Shown: positions 26,761-39,666 of the stretch, in pieces | Layout of the letters: each line of letters opens with the position of its first letter | How positions within the stretch are numbered: position 1 is the first letter of the stretch | Source: Heyndrickxia oleronia | GTDB taxonomy: Bacteria; Bacillota; Bacilli; Bacillales; Bacillaceae_C | NCBI RefSeq assembly: GCF_017809215.1 | Contig: NZ_CP065424.1 | Span: forward strand, 1,400,911-1,464,910 | DNA length: 64,000 nucleotides | Direction: 5' to 3' | Made by a program: the position numbers and the translations under genes | Notes under the pieces: model-generated | Databases searched by the model: none | Seen by the model: only the letters and a program-made list of their open reading frames with translations | Told to the model about the DNA's origin: nothing

Positions 26761-26842
26761 GATTATTTTTTTAACAAAAATAAGGACCACTTCTGATAAA
26801 ATTAAGTCACCACAACAAAATTATACAGAAAGAAGGATCCTT

Positions 26843-28417
26843 ATGTTTAAAAATTATACCATGAATCAATTAGTTTTGCCTTTAGATTTAGAAGTAAAAT
26901 TACAAAAAAATGATATTGCCTTTCATATCCATCATCTAGTTGAAAGTATTCCTCATGATGTTTTCGAACCATTTCTGCGAAATGAGGGCTGTCCTGCTTA
27001 TCATCCACGCATGATGCTTAAAATTATTTTATGTGCCTACACCCAATCTGTCTTTTCTGGGAGAAAAATTGAAGCCCTATTAAAAGACAGTATCCGGATG
27101 ATGTGGCTAGCTCAAGGCTATGAACCAAGCTACCGTACAATCAATCGATTCCGTGTTCATTCAGATGTGAAAGAATTAATTCGCCAATGTTTCGTCCAAT
27201 TCCGTTGCCAATTAATCGAAGAAAAACTAATCGATCAAGAAGCAATTTTTATTGATGGTACAAAGCTTGAAGCAAATGCGAATAAATTTACGTTTGTCTG
27301 GAAGAAATCGATTGAGAAATATCATCACAGTTTAATTGAAAGGTCAAACCAGCTATATAACGAGCTACTTGAGAACGAAATTATACCTGAAATTGAACGG
27401 GAAGGTGATGAACAATTATCATTGAAAGAGCTCGCTCAATTGGTTGAAAAAGTGGACAATGTCGTAGCTGAGTATGATAAACAAATTGAAGAATCATCAG
27501 ACGTTCCAGAACGAAAAGCTTTAAGAAGTGAGCGCAAATACCCGAAACAAGTGCGTAAACAATTGATTGATTTTGTCTTACGAAAACAAAAATACCAACG
27601 AGACTTTGAAATCTTTGGCACACGTAATAGCTATTCCAAAACAGATCTGGACGCGACATTTATGCGAATGAAAGATGATTATATGCAAAACGGACAATTG
27701 AAAGCTGGCTATAATGTACAAATCGCAACGGAAGGGCAATACACGCTTGCCTATAGTTTATTTTCAAACCCAACAGATACACGTACGTTAATTCCATTTC
27801 TTGATGAAATCGAGAACCATTATTTCGTGTTACCGAAACATATTGTCGCAGATGCAGGTTATGGTAGTGAACAAAACTATAATGATATCCTTTCGAACAG
27901 AAAACGAGAAGCACTGATTACGTATAATCTATATTTGAAGGAGCAAAAGAAAAAGTACAAACAAAACCCATTGAATCCCGATAACTGGCAGTATTGTGAA
28001 GATACAGATACATATATATGCCCTAACCAGAAACGTCTTGAATTTCACTATCATTCTGTCCGTACTGATCGTACAGGATTTCAACGAAGGTTCAAGATCT
28101 ACGAGTGTGAGGACTGTTCGGGATGTCCATTCCGTTCATCATGTACAAAAGCTAAAGAAGGCAACAATCGAAAACTAATGGTGAATGAACAATGGGAACA
28201 ACAAAAAGAATATGTGAGAGCGAAGCTTTCAGAAGAGAAAACGAGCACCATCTATCGAAAACGCAAAATCGATGTGGAACCAGTTTTTGGATTCTTGAAG
28301 GCTAATTTGCGTTTCACTCGATTTTCTGTACGAGGAAAATCGAAGGTAGAAAATGAAATGGGACTCGCATTAATGGCCGTGAATTTAAGAAAATTCACGG
28401 CCAAACAACTACGGTAA
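26843..28417 (+). CDS. IS1182-family DDE transposase
   Basis: 524 aa. The N-terminal domain (HPRMMLKIILCAYTQ, SYRTINRFR) and the DDE triad can be read: Asp in IFIDGTKLEANANK, Asp in VADAGYGSEQN, Glu in IDVEPVFGFLKAN near the C-terminus. A zinc-like cluster CEDCSGCPFRSSC lies before the last block. The reading frame is unbroken, so it may still be active. The ATG at 26843 has AGAAGGAT upstream; the longer frame from 26759 would start inside the IS hairpin and is rejected. Confidence 0.93.
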   Translation: MFKNYTMNQLVLPLDLEVKLQKNDIAFHIHHLVESIPHDVFEPFLRNEGCPAYHPRMMLKIILCAYTQSVFSGRKIEALLKDSIRMMWLAQGYEPSYRTINRFRVHSDVKELIRQCFVQFRCQLIEEKLIDQEAIFIDGTKLEANANKFTFVWKKSIEKYHHSLIERSNQLYNELLENEIIPEIEREGDEQLSLKELAQLVEKVDNVVAEYDKQIEESSDVPERKALRSERKYPKQVRKQLIDFVLRKQKYQRDFEIFGTRNSYSKTDLDATFMRMKDDYMQNGQLKAGYNVQIATEGQYTLAYSLFSNPTDTRTLIPFLDEIENHYFVLPKHIVADAGYGSEQNYNDILSNRKREALITYNLYLKEQKKKYKQNPLNPDNWQYCEDTDTYICPNQKRLEFHYHSVRTDRTGFQRRFKIYECEDCSGCPFRSSCTKAKEGNNRKLMVNEQWEQQKEYVRAKLSEEKTSTIYRKRKIDVEPVFGFLKANLRFTRFSVRGKSKVENEMGLALMAVNLRKFTAKQLR

Positions 28418-28442
28418 TAGAAGGATCAACACACAAAAATAG

Positions 28443-28480
28443 AAAAAGTTGAATTTCAGTTCGCTCAAATTCAACTTTTT
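28443..28480. terminator. Hairpin inside the right end of the IS1182 element
   Basis: 14-bp perfect inverted repeat AAAAAGTTGAATTT / AAATTCAACTTTTT with a 10-base loop, after the transposase stop. Acts in both directions. Confidence 0.75.
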
Positions 28481-28599
28481 CACTATTTGAAGCTAGTTAT
28501 GTCCCAGCCTCTTTTGCCCATTTTAAAATACATAATATAATGAATTAGAGAATGAAGAATGGTGGGAGGGAAAAAACTAAATAGAATGTGTGTACATAG

Positions 28600-28652
28600 G
28601 AAAGTCCTAGAGCAGACTTTCTCCTTTCAAGAAAGTCCCACAGCAGACTTTC
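28600..28652. repeat. Two tandem hairpin repeats upstream of sufC
   Basis: Two 22-bp units, GAAAGTCCTAGAGCAGACTTTC (given by ends 28600-28621) and a variant at 28631-28652, differing at a few loop positions and spaced 31 bp. Each is an inverted repeat (GAAAGTC / GACTTTC). They lie between the IS end and sufC, about 95-150 bp before its ATG, in the expected promoter or leader zone. The remaining sequence up to sufC is A/T-rich, with a TGATAATAATTTTAA (28658-28672) that weakly resembles a Fur box. Confidence 0.6.
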
Positions 28653-28747
28653 TCTATTGATAATAATTTTAATTTGTTATAAGATTATAATGAGAATAAA
28701 TTGAGAATGAGATTTTGAAATTTTTAATATACAACGGAGGTATAATC

Positions 28748-29533
28748 ATGGCAGGTTCTACACTTATCATTAAAGATCTTCATGTTGAGATCGAAGGAAA
28801 AGAGATTTTAAAGGGCGTTAATTTAGAGCTTAAAGGTGGAGAATTCCACGCAATTATGGGACCTAACGGAACTGGTAAATCCACTTTATCATCTGCGATT
28901 ATGGGACATCCTAAATATACAGTAACAAAAGGTAGTATTACACTTGATGGTAAAGATGTTTTAGAAATGGAAGTTGATGAAAGAGCACGTGCTGGTCTTT
29001 TCTTAGCGATGCAATATCCAAGTGAAATTAGCGGAGTAACAAATGCTGAATTTTTACGTTCTTCTATCAATGCTCGTCGCGAAGAAGGAAATGAAATTTC
29101 ATTAATGAAATTCATTCGCGAGATGGATAAAAAGATGGAATTACTTGAAATGGATCCAAATATGGCACAACGTTATCTAAATGAAGGATTCTCTGGCGGT
29201 GAGAAAAAACGTAATGAAATTCTTCAATTAATGATGATTGAACCAAAAATTGCAATTCTTGATGAAATTGATTCTGGTTTAGATATCGATGCATTGAAAG
29301 TTGTTTCTAAAGGAATCAATGAAATGCGCAGCAGTGAATTTGGTTGCTTAATCATAACTCACTACCAACGCTTATTGAACTATATTACTCCTGACTATGT
29401 ACATGTAATGATGCAAGGACGTGTAGTTAAATCCGGTGGTCCAGAATTAGCACAACGTTTAGAGGCTGAGGGATATGACTGGATTAAACACGAACTTGGT
29501 ATTGAAGACGAAACAGTAGGGCAAGAAGCATAA
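28748..29533 (+). CDS. sufC: Fe-S cluster assembly ATPase SufC
   Basis: 261 aa ABC-type ATPase of the SufBCD scaffold. Walker A GPNGTGKST, signature FSGGEKKR, Walker B IAILDEIDSGLD. ACGGAGG SD before the ATG at 28748; the longer frame from 28715 lacks an SD. First gene of the sufCDSUB operon, which is the main Fe-S assembly route in Bacillus. The glycolate oxidase and the 2Fe-2S reductase in this window would be clients. Confidence 0.95.
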   Translation: MAGSTLIIKDLHVEIEGKEILKGVNLELKGGEFHAIMGPNGTGKSTLSSAIMGHPKYTVTKGSITLDGKDVLEMEVDERARAGLFLAMQYPSEISGVTNAEFLRSSINARREEGNEISLMKFIREMDKKMELLEMDPNMAQRYLNEGFSGGEKKRNEILQLMMIEPKIAILDEIDSGLDIDALKVVSKGINEMRSSEFGCLIITHYQRLLNYITPDYVHVMMQGRVVKSGGPELAQRLEAEGYDWIKHELGIEDETVGQEA

Positions 29534-29550
29534 AGTTAGGAGGACTTAAC

Positions 29551-32514
<2,964 letters not shown>

Positions 32515-32579
32515 TAAAATATCCTCTAGTCAAAAATAGATCGAAATGTAAAACAAAATAGGATGGAGGAATGATTGAA

Positions 32580-33977
32580 ATGGCAAAAAAAATGCCTGAA
32601 ATCGGTGATTATAAATACGGATTTCATGATAAAGATGTCTCTGTTTTCCGTTCAAAACGTGGATTAACAAAAGAAATTGTTGAAGAAATTTCTCGTATGA
32701 AAGATGAACCTCAGTGGATGCTGGATTTTCGTCTTAAATCATTAGAACATTTCTATAATAAACCTATGCCGCAATGGGGCGGGGACTTAATGGGCTTAGA
32801 TTTTGATGAAATTACTTATTATGTAAAGCCATCAGAATCACAAGGTCGTTCTTGGGATGAAGTTCCAGAAGAAATTAAAAACACTTTTGATAAATTAGGA
32901 ATTCCTGAGGCTGAACAAAAATATTTAGCTGGAGTTTCTGCACAATATGAATCAGAGGTAGTTTATCATAATATGAAGGAAGATCTTGAAAAGCTTGGAA
33001 TTGTATTTAAAGATACAGATTCTGCGTTAAAAGAAAACGAAGATATCTTCCGTGAACATTGGGCAACAGTTATACCGCCAACTGATAATAAGTTTGCAGC
33101 ATTAAACTCTGCAGTTTGGTCAGGTGGATCATTTATTTATGTGCCACCAGGTGTAAAGGTAGATACTCCACTTCAAGCATATTTCCGTATTAACTCTGAA
33201 AATATGGGACAATTTGAACGTACACTTATTATTGTTGATGAAGGTGCACATGTTCATTATGTTGAAGGATGTACTGCTCCTGTTTACACAACAAACTCAC
33301 TTCATAGTGCAGTTGTTGAGATTATTATTAAAAAGAATGCATATTGCCGTTATACAACGATTCAAAACTGGGCTAATAATGTTTATAATCTAGTAACGAA
33401 GCGTGCAGTGTGTGAAGAAAATGCTACAATGGAATGGATCGATGGAAATATCGGGTCAAAGCTAACAATGAAGTACCCAGCCGTACTTTTAAAAGGTGAA
33501 GGTGCACGTGGTATGACACTTTCAATCGCGATTGCTGGTAAAGGTCAACACCAAGATGCAGGTGCGAAAATGATGCACTTAGCACCTAATACTTCTTCAA
33601 CAATTGTTTCTAAATCGATTTCTAAGCATGGTGGTAAAGTAACATACCGTGGTATTGTTCACTTCGGCCGTAAAGCTGAAGGAGCACGTTCAAATATTGA
33701 ATGTGATACACTCATTATGGATAATCAATCCACTTCAGATACAATTCCATATAATGAAATCTTAAATGATAATATTTCATTAGAGCATGAAGCGAAAGTA
33801 TCTAAAGTGTCTGAGGAACAATTATTCTATTTAATGAGCCGTGGTATTTCTGAGGAAGAAGCAACAGAAATGATTGTCATGGGATTCATTGAACCATTTA
33901 CGAAAGAATTACCTATGGAATATGCCGTAGAAATGAACCGTCTAATCAAGTTCGAAATGGAAGGTTCAATCGGATAA
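32580..33977 (+). CDS. sufB: Fe-S cluster assembly scaffold SufB
   Basis: 465 aa, scaffold subunit on which the cluster is built; the usual Bacillus length. The core carries the conserved [19 protein letters not shown] segment and the C-terminal SufBD domain. GGAGG lies 10 bp before the ATG at 32580; an ATG at 32571 would abut the SD and is rejected. Last gene of the operon. Confidence 0.95.
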   Translation: MAKKMPEIGDYKYGFHDKDVSVFRSKRGLTKEIVEEISRMKDEPQWMLDFRLKSLEHFYNKPMPQWGGDLMGLDFDEITYYVKPSESQGRSWDEVPEEIKNTFDKLGIPEAEQKYLAGVSAQYESEVVYHNMKEDLEKLGIVFKDTDSALKENEDIFREHWATVIPPTDNKFAALNSAVWSGGSFIYVPPGVKVDTPLQAYFRINSENMGQFERTLIIVDEGAHVHYVEGCTAPVYTTNSLHSAVVEIIIKKNAYCRYTTIQNWANNVYNLVTKRAVCEENATMEWIDGNIGSKLTMKYPAVLLKGEGARGMTLSIAIAGKGQHQDAGAKMMHLAPNTSSTIVSKSISKHGGKVTYRGIVHFGRKAEGARSNIECDTLIMDNQSTSDTIPYNEILNDNISLEHEAKVSKVSEEQLFYLMSRGISEEEATEMIVMGFIEPFTKELPMEYAVEMNRLIKFEMEGSIG

Positions 33978-33983
33978 TAAATA

Positions 33984-34019
33984 AAAAAATCGCTTGGAGT
34001 ATTCCAAGTGATTTTTTTA
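33984..34019 (+). terminator. suf operon terminator
   Basis: Stem AAATCGCTTGGA / TCCAAGTGATTT followed by a run of T, directly after sufB. The 200 bp from here to yunF hold no recognisable gene. Confidence 0.8.
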
Positions 34020-34222
34020 TATAAAGCTTTTCTTACATCTTTCCGGAAGACATCAAAGCAAGTATCCTATGAGGATTTTACCATCCTATATGGGGAAGGA
34101 TGGATTGGTGAAAAGAATGTTTTTATTAAAGGATTAAAGAATGATTTGTAAATATCAATCAATATGAAATATTCTTGTATATTTTAGCAATAAGCTACTA
34201 TTCAATGTAAGGGGGGGAGCAA

Positions 34223-34744
34223 ATGATATATATTGGTTTGGCTGGTTGGGGAGATCATGATACGATTTATCCAAATGGTTCGGCACAAAAGGAGAAGCTA
34301 AAGGAATATGCCGCACATTTCCCAATCGTGGAAGTAGATTCGACCTTTTATGCGATACCATCAGAAAATAGTGTAAGAAAATGGATCAATGATACCCCTA
34401 ATCGTTTTCAATTTATTGTTAAGGCTTATCAAGGAATGACAGGCCATGGAAGGGGAAGTCATACTTTTACTTCAAGGGAAGAGATGTTTACTGCATTTTT
34501 AAATGCCATTCTTCCTTTTTATCAATCAGGAAAATTAGGTATGATATTATTACAGTTCCCCCCATGGTTTGATTGTCAAAAAAAACATGTAGATTATTTA
34601 CGCTTTTGTAAAGAACAATTAAAGGATATGCCAATCGCATTAGAATTTAGACATCAATCATGGTTTTACCCTCGATTTAACGATGCGACATTAGAATTTA
34701 TGAAAAGTGAAGGGTGGATTCATAGTATTTGTGATTTATATTAG
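34223..34744 (+). pseudogene. yunF: yunF (DUF72), 5' part, interrupted by mobile element
   Basis: 173 codons starting MIYIGLAGWGDHDTIYP, matching the N-terminal two-thirds of YunF (DUF72, a TIM-barrel-like family of unknown function). Homology stops at SICD; the last two codons (LY, stop) come from the inserted element. The missing C-terminal part lies 20 kb away at 55004-55342. Rejoined at the shared TGTGA, the protein would be 281 aa and uninterrupted (…WIHSICDEPQIGQG…). SD AAGGGGGG. The truncated product is unlikely to fold normally. Confidence 0.9.
34730..34744. other. Left attachment junction of the element
   Basis: Core TGTGAT followed by the terminal 9-mer TTATATTAG (34736-34744). The yunF reading frame breaks within the core. 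Confidence 0.8.
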
Positions 34745-35088
34745 GTTCTTTTTGTTTTATAATCCATATTTTACCATCACGCACATAAACCTACATATAC
34801 CAATGTATTGTTCGTGAAAATATTTAACACATCTTTCATATTTTGTGTTGAAATTATATTCAATACAATTTAACATAAATGTATAAGATATTGTATATTT
34901 ATAGACTGCTTTAAGACTCTCAATAGACCACTATTACAACAACAACATTGTTTTTTGTTCAGCAAATGTTGTTGTAAATTTTTTGCACTAAGACCGAACA
35001 TATGTTTTATATTTATAGTCAATAAAAGAATGTGTGTTGCCTATAAGCGATGTGGGTTCAAGTAAATAATAAAGGTAGGTGGGCAAAA
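34745..35088. other. Non-coding left end of the element
   Basis: About 340 bp of A/T-rich sequence with no gene. It holds an inverted repeat ACAACAACAT / ATGTTGTTGT (34939-34948 / 34966-34975) followed by T-rich sequence, which could be a terminator stopping read-through from yunF or a recombinase-binding structure. A perfect palindrome AACATATGTT (34997-35006) lies in the likely promoter region of the mobility genes. Confidence 0.5.
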
Positions 35089-35625
35089 ATGGAAAAGTTG
35101 CTAACAGTAAAGGAAGTAGCAGAACGACTTAATAAAAGTGAGGAAACTATTAAGAGGTGGCTACGATTAGGGAAATTTGCTAATGCTTTCAAAGAGTCTG
35201 ATAAGAAAGGGTGGCAGATTCCTCATGAAGATGTCCAGGTACTGGAAACCACAAGGAGCATTTCGCCACATTTAGATGAACAAATGTCAAATTTGTATAT
35301 TTCTCAACCACCTCGGAATGAGGATTCAAAAGAATTAGTATCAATGGCATATCAAGCAGTCACCATGACTTCACCTACGGATACCATAATTAATCTTCTA
35401 AACTATATAGGAATTAGGCGTACCTTAGAAATCTTGCTAATCATGAGTCAATCACCTAATAGGGTTAAAAATCCCGAAGGATTTATCAGAAAGGCAATTA
35501 GTAAAGGGTGGACTCCCACTACACTGCCTATTAAGAGGGAACGAAATATAGCAAGGGTCCGAAGTAATCAATCAGAATATAGACAGCAAACAGTTCCCTT
35601 TTATAATTGGCTTGAAGAAGATTAA
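35089..35625 (+). CDS. HTH DNA-binding protein of the mobility module (excisionase/MerR-like)
   Basis: About 178 aa. The N-terminus LLTVKEVAERLNKSEETIKRWLRLGKF is an excisionase/MerR-type helix-turn-helix, followed by the wing-like GWQIPHEDV. The C-terminal half is not recognised. The frame is open from GTG 35050, but AAAGGTAGGTGG lies before the ATG at 35089. First gene of the mobility module; it may control recombination direction (Xis-like) or regulate the operon. Confidence 0.7.
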   Translation: MEKLLTVKEVAERLNKSEETIKRWLRLGKFANAFKESDKKGWQIPHEDVQVLETTRSISPHLDEQMSNLYISQPPRNEDSKELVSMAYQAVTMTSPTDTIINLLNYIGIRRTLEILLIMSQSPNRVKNPEGFIRKAISKGWTPTTLPIKRERNIARVRSNQSEYRQQTVPFYNWLEED

Positions 35626-35684
35626 TGATTAGATATAAAGTTGAGGTTCAAAAAAAATTAATCTGTTCTTAAAGGGAGATAATT

Positions 35685-36998
35685 GTGAATTATGAATTCG
35701 TAGTAAAACAAAAAAAGATAAATGAAATTATGAAAGGAAAACCCATTTCAAGTGATAAAACCTTTCTGTGCATAAAAGATAAGATTACAGGAATAATTTA
35801 CCCACACCCATTATCCAATTTTATAAAAAGTGAACTGGAGAGAAAATCACTTGCTCTTACTACACAGAGGAATTATGCGGAGGAAATAAAAAAATTTTTG
35901 AATTTTATTTTAGAGTGTATTGAGGATGAAGATGAAACATTTTTACATTTAGAGGAGGGAGGGATATATGGATTAGAATTACAACATGGTGCAAGATATA
36001 TCTCATTCCTTACTCACAGGGTTAAAATGGGTCAAATCAGTTCAACTCAGGTATTTCGTACTGAACGTATTCTTGTAAGATTTTATCGCTGGTTAAATGA
36101 ACAAAACATAACAAAAGAGAATGTTCAGTATAGGGAAGAAATAAAAATTGTGAAAGGTGAAAAAAGAACTATAATCATATCACCTTTTGATAACTTTGAA
36201 CTTGGAACAGAGTATCCAAATAAAAGGGAAAGTACACAAGCAATCAAGGATAGGAAATTACATGATTTTGGAAACGGTAGATTAGACCTTGTAAATCTAT
36301 TTATAAGAGTTGCAGAAATAGAAGCCCCCGATATTGCATTAGGGATAGCATTTCAGTGTTATGGGGGGGTAAGGAGAGGCGAAGTGGTAAATCTATTACG
36401 AAGCAGTGTAAAAGAACCGAACAAGAATGGTTCTGGAGAATTTACACTTAACATACAGGATAATTGGAAAAAAATCTTTCCAGATAAGGAACTTACAGTG
36501 TCCGAACAGGTAAAAAAGGAACGGATACAAGCAATATTTAAAGTTCCCATTGTCTTAGAACTGTATAAAAAACATAAAGAGAATTTAATGCGTTTAGAAA
36601 GAAGGGGAAAAATAAAAAATAAACACGCATTGTTCAGTTCTATGCACACTGGAAAGCCAATTACGGGAATGGCTTATTGGGAACGCTTTACGAAGGTGAA
36701 AGACAAATTCTTAGAAATTCTTGAACCTAATGAAAAAGATTATCAATTCTTAACTTCAAAATCTTGGTCAACACATATAGGCAGAGGGATTTATACTAAT
36801 ATGCTTGTGTTCCTACTCGGATGGTCAGCAAGTCAAGTGACGGTCGCAAGAGGAGATAGTGATATTCAATCCGCACAAAGCTATATTGAAGAGCAAAATG
36901 TTAAGAAACAGACGGAAGAAGCAGTAGAAATTATTGCCAGAGCTACAATTCAAGCTAATAGGCAATATACGAGTATCGAAAGTTTAAGGAGTTTATAA
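35685..36998 (+). CDS. Tyrosine recombinase 1 (TnpA-like integrase)
   Basis: 437 aa. N-terminal SAM-like core-binding domain with the typical LALTTQRNYAEEIKKFLNF helix, then a catalytic domain with Arg in CYGGVRRGEVVNL (about 228), H-x-x-R in STHIGRGIYTN (about 363-366) and the nucleophile Tyr in AQSYIEEQ (about 398). The usual second His/Trp is not obvious. GTG start with GGGAG 6 bp upstream. Followed immediately by the next recombinase (TAA then ATG). Confidence 0.82.
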   Translation: MNYEFVVKQKKINEIMKGKPISSDKTFLCIKDKITGIIYPHPLSNFIKSELERKSLALTTQRNYAEEIKKFLNFILECIEDEDETFLHLEEGGIYGLELQHGARYISFLTHRVKMGQISSTQVFRTERILVRFYRWLNEQNITKENVQYREEIKIVKGEKRTIIISPFDNFELGTEYPNKRESTQAIKDRKLHDFGNGRLDLVNLFIRVAEIEAPDIALGIAFQCYGGVRRGEVVNLLRSSVKEPNKNGSGEFTLNIQDNWKKIFPDKELTVSEQVKKERIQAIFKVPIVLELYKKHKENLMRLERRGKIKNKHALFSSMHTGKPITGMAYWERFTKVKDKFLEILEPNEKDYQFLTSKSWSTHIGRGIYTNMLVFLLGWSASQVTVARGDSDIQSAQSYIEEQNVKKQTEEAVEIIARATIQANRQYTSIESLRSL

Positions 36999-39644
36999 AT
37001 GGAAGGATTTAAAACTGTATCTAATGTTTATAGTAATTACAGTGAATATGGATTGACGGTTGGGAAAATTAAGGAACTAACAAATAGTGGTGAATTGGAA
37101 GAAAAAGTTGTAGGCAATAGAACATATATTTCTGTTGAATCTTTGAAGAGATATATCCTGAAGGTGGAAGAAATTCGCAGTAATTATATGCCATTTGAAG
37201 AATTTTATTTAAGAGTTACAGGAAAAGGAAGATATAAGTTAAATATAGTTAAACAAATTGTTGAACAAACCTGCCTTGAATTTATAATACTGGAAATTCC
37301 TATAACCCAAAGTGAGAAATACCTTATCAAAAAAAGTAGCTATGAACAATTTTTACAGGATTATATTTCAATTCAGGAAGCCTTCAGTCAACTAAAAATG
37401 CACAAAGATATTTGGCAGTTTAGAGAAAACTTAAAAAAACAAGGAATTACAGTCGTATCATTTCAAAATCGGTATGAGCTTCAATTTGTAAAAAAAGAGG
37501 ATTTGAATAAATATGAGAATATTATAAGTGTTGTTGAAGCAAGAACCTTATTAGGTTTAACGGAAAAAAACCTTAGTGAAGCAATTAAACTTTGCGAAAT
37601 CGAAAGTTTCTGGGGAAGAAAGTCGAGGCTCTATATAAGAAACGAAGATTTTGAGTTTTTGAAGGATTTACAGCAAAACACATTAAGTTATTTAAAAGAG
37701 AACACTTATACTTGGGAGGAAGTAGATGCTCTTTATAAAGAGAATATTGGTGGAAAAAAAATAGATGATAATGCAATTAAAAAGTTTGTAGCCCCAGGTA
37801 ATATTCATCCAATTGTACGAATTGAAAAATATAAGCGAAAGATGACAGTCTATTCTAAAGCTGGTGTTGACAAGTATATAGAACTATTAAAAAAAGATAA
37901 AGAAATATCAAGGTTATGTGAAATAACCACCTCCGATTATTATTCTCTTTTACAACAAATTCTTGAGATTGATAATGTATGCTTTTCTAATAATGTATCA
38001 CTAACAAAAGAGCTTTGGTTTCAATTTGTTCGTTGGAAACTTAAAAATATGCAAGGAAATAGAGAAACTTCTTTGCATAGAGTCTCTGGTTTTAGATACA
38101 CCACAAAACTATTAGCCGAATTCACAGCTACGAAAGAGATATATGAGTTTTCAGTGAATGAGCTAAACCTGGGTATTTTTAATAATAATATCCCGAAAAA
38201 GTACCAAAAGGAAATTTTTTCATTCTTGTATAACATAAAACAAACAGTTGAACAAAAAACAGGTAAAAAGCTATTTAACGTATCGAAATTAAATTTTAAA
38301 TACGAAAATACAAATAAACAGGAAAAAGAAATATATTCTGTTGATGAATATTTAGCTTTATACAATTACGTAAGTGACTTTGAAAGTCATAGGCTATTAG
38401 CGATATCTGATGTTGAAAAGGGATTAAATAACAAAAAAGGTTACAAAAAATACGATTCTTTCTGGTTGTATGTACTGCTTCATATGAGCAATGGTTGGAG
38501 GAATGGTACTGTTTTAGAGTTTCCAAGATTCCACAATCCTATTTTTGATAAACTCAATTTAAATTCTCTTGAGTCTCTTGAAAATTTACAATTGACATAT
38601 AATGAAGCAGAACAAATAGTTAAATATTATCAAATGCAGTGGTTTGAACATAATAAAACCAAAGAAAAAGCGACATTTTATTGCTCCAGTGTTTTAACTT
38701 TACCAATGGCATATGCCATTGTAATTTGTGAATTTAGATGTAGAAAATTGCATCTTCATAACGAAAACAATCTGATTCATTTTTACAATTCAAGAAATAA
38801 TGTTACCCCTACCATACACGATGGATTCTTTAAAAACCACAATAGTGAATTTAAATTTGAGTCAAGAAAAATGAACAGAACGGTTTTAACTTATACAAGT
38901 TCTATAATTGAATCCACTTTTAATGGTGACCCTATAGAAATCGCTCGTCATTTAAGAGGACATACAACCAGTGAAACTACCAATATTTATATACAACTCC
39001 CTCAAGAGCATTTGGATTTTATTAGTGAACAGCTTTTTGACACAGGATATTTTGGCTTTATTTATAATCAAGTCAATCATTTGCTGATTGGTGAAAATCC
39101 TACAAATAGGATAGAACAAACAAAAGCATCAAATGAATTGAAAGAAATGTTGGGTGACGTAGTTAAATTGGAAGATACGACATCCTATTTGAAGCAGTTA
39201 TCACAAGAACGAGATGATTTAGGAAAATACTTGGAAGAGATGCCAAAAGAGGAATTGAAAAATAGATTAAACCTGATTAATTTAGGTCTTTCTCCTGCGA
39301 AGGAAGAAACTTATCAGTGTTTTTTTTCAAGTTGTATTGCTAAGAAGATAGATTGCAATAAGTGTCCATTTTCAATTCCGCACTTTTATTCACTTAACTC
39401 AATTTCAAAAAGAATAAAGAGAACACTAAAGAGTTATCAGGAAATAGTTTGTAATCAAGAAATTCCAGTGGGAGAAAAAATAAGACTTTATAATTTATTG
39501 ATAATTGACTATAAGAGCATAATGGAAGCTAAACAAAAGTTTGGAAATGAAATTGTTGAGATGTTTATCGATAGCGACTTAAATGAATTTTCAAGGCTAT
39601 TAGTGGAACTACCAGACCCTCAGTATTTTGAAAATATATATTAA
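36999..39644 (+). CDS. Tyrosine recombinase 2, very large (TnpB-like)
   Basis: 881 aa, far longer than usual integrases (300-450 aa) and longer than TnpB of Tn554 (about 630). The N-terminal third looks like repeated HTH-type segments (TVGKIKELTNSGELEEKVV, VEARTLLGLTEKNLSEAIKL). The catalytic part has Arg in SNGWRNGTVLEF (about 501), IARHLRGHTTSETTN (about 650) and Tyr in TNIYIQLP (about 664). A C-terminal Cys cluster CFFSSCIAKKIDCNKCPF suggests metal binding. No intergenic gap to recombinase 1. Confidence 0.8.
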   Translation: MEGFKTVSNVYSNYSEYGLTVGKIKELTNSGELEEKVVGNRTYISVESLKRYILKVEEIRSNYMPFEEFYLRVTGKGRYKLNIVKQIVEQTCLEFIILEIPITQSEKYLIKKSSYEQFLQDYISIQEAFSQLKMHKDIWQFRENLKKQGITVVSFQNRYELQFVKKEDLNKYENIISVVEARTLLGLTEKNLSEAIKLCEIESFWGRKSRLYIRNEDFEFLKDLQQNTLSYLKENTYTWEEVDALYKENIGGKKIDDNAIKKFVAPGNIHPIVRIEKYKRKMTVYSKAGVDKYIELLKKDKEISRLCEITTSDYYSLLQQILEIDNVCFSNNVSLTKELWFQFVRWKLKNMQGNRETSLHRVSGFRYTTKLLAEFTATKEIYEFSVNELNLGIFNNNIPKKYQKEIFSFLYNIKQTVEQKTGKKLFNVSKLNFKYENTNKQEKEIYSVDEYLALYNYVSDFESHRLLAISDVEKGLNNKKGYKKYDSFWLYVLLHMSNGWRNGTVLEFPRFHNPIFDKLNLNSLESLENLQLTYNEAEQIVKYYQMQWFEHNKTKEKATFYCSSVLTLPMAYAIVICEFRCRKLHLHNENNLIHFYNSRNNVTPTIHDGFFKNHNSEFKFESRKMNRTVLTYTSSIIESTFNGDPIEIARHLRGHTTSETTNIYIQLPQEHLDFISEQLFDTGYFGFIYNQVNHLLIGENPTNRIEQTKASNELKEMLGDVVKLEDTTSYLKQLSQERDDLGKYLEEMPKEELKNRLNLINLGLSPAKEETYQCFFSSCIAKKIDCNKCPFSIPHFYSLNSISKRIKRTLKSYQEIVCNQEIPVGEKIRLYNLLIIDYKSIMEAKQKFGNEIVEMFIDSDLNEFSRLLVELPDPQYFENIY

Positions 39645-39666
39645 TCTATAAAAGAAGGCGAATAGT

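Larger units (their letters stand above)
26680..28517 (+). mobile_element. IS1182-family insertion sequence, apparently intact
   Basis: 1838 bp bounded by inverted repeats GCAAAAGAGGCTGGGACA (left, from 26680) and its reverse complement (right, ending 28517), with about 21 of 22 terminal bases matching. It holds one full transposase gene. Strong hairpins just inside both ends would stop transcription entering or leaving. No target duplication is visible in the flanking bases (AATGATA left, CCATTTT right). It separates metNPQ from sufC, ending 230 bp upstream of sufC. Confidence 0.88.

Noticed and set aside
26481..26790. Minus-strand frames of 74 and 80 aa at the left IS end
   Set aside because: They run through the IS terminal repeat and hairpin and have no SD or recognisable protein pattern.
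28658..28672. Fur box in front of sufC
   Set aside because: TGATAATAATTTTAA matches the left half only; A/T-rich DNA gives such matches by chance, so it is not called as a site.
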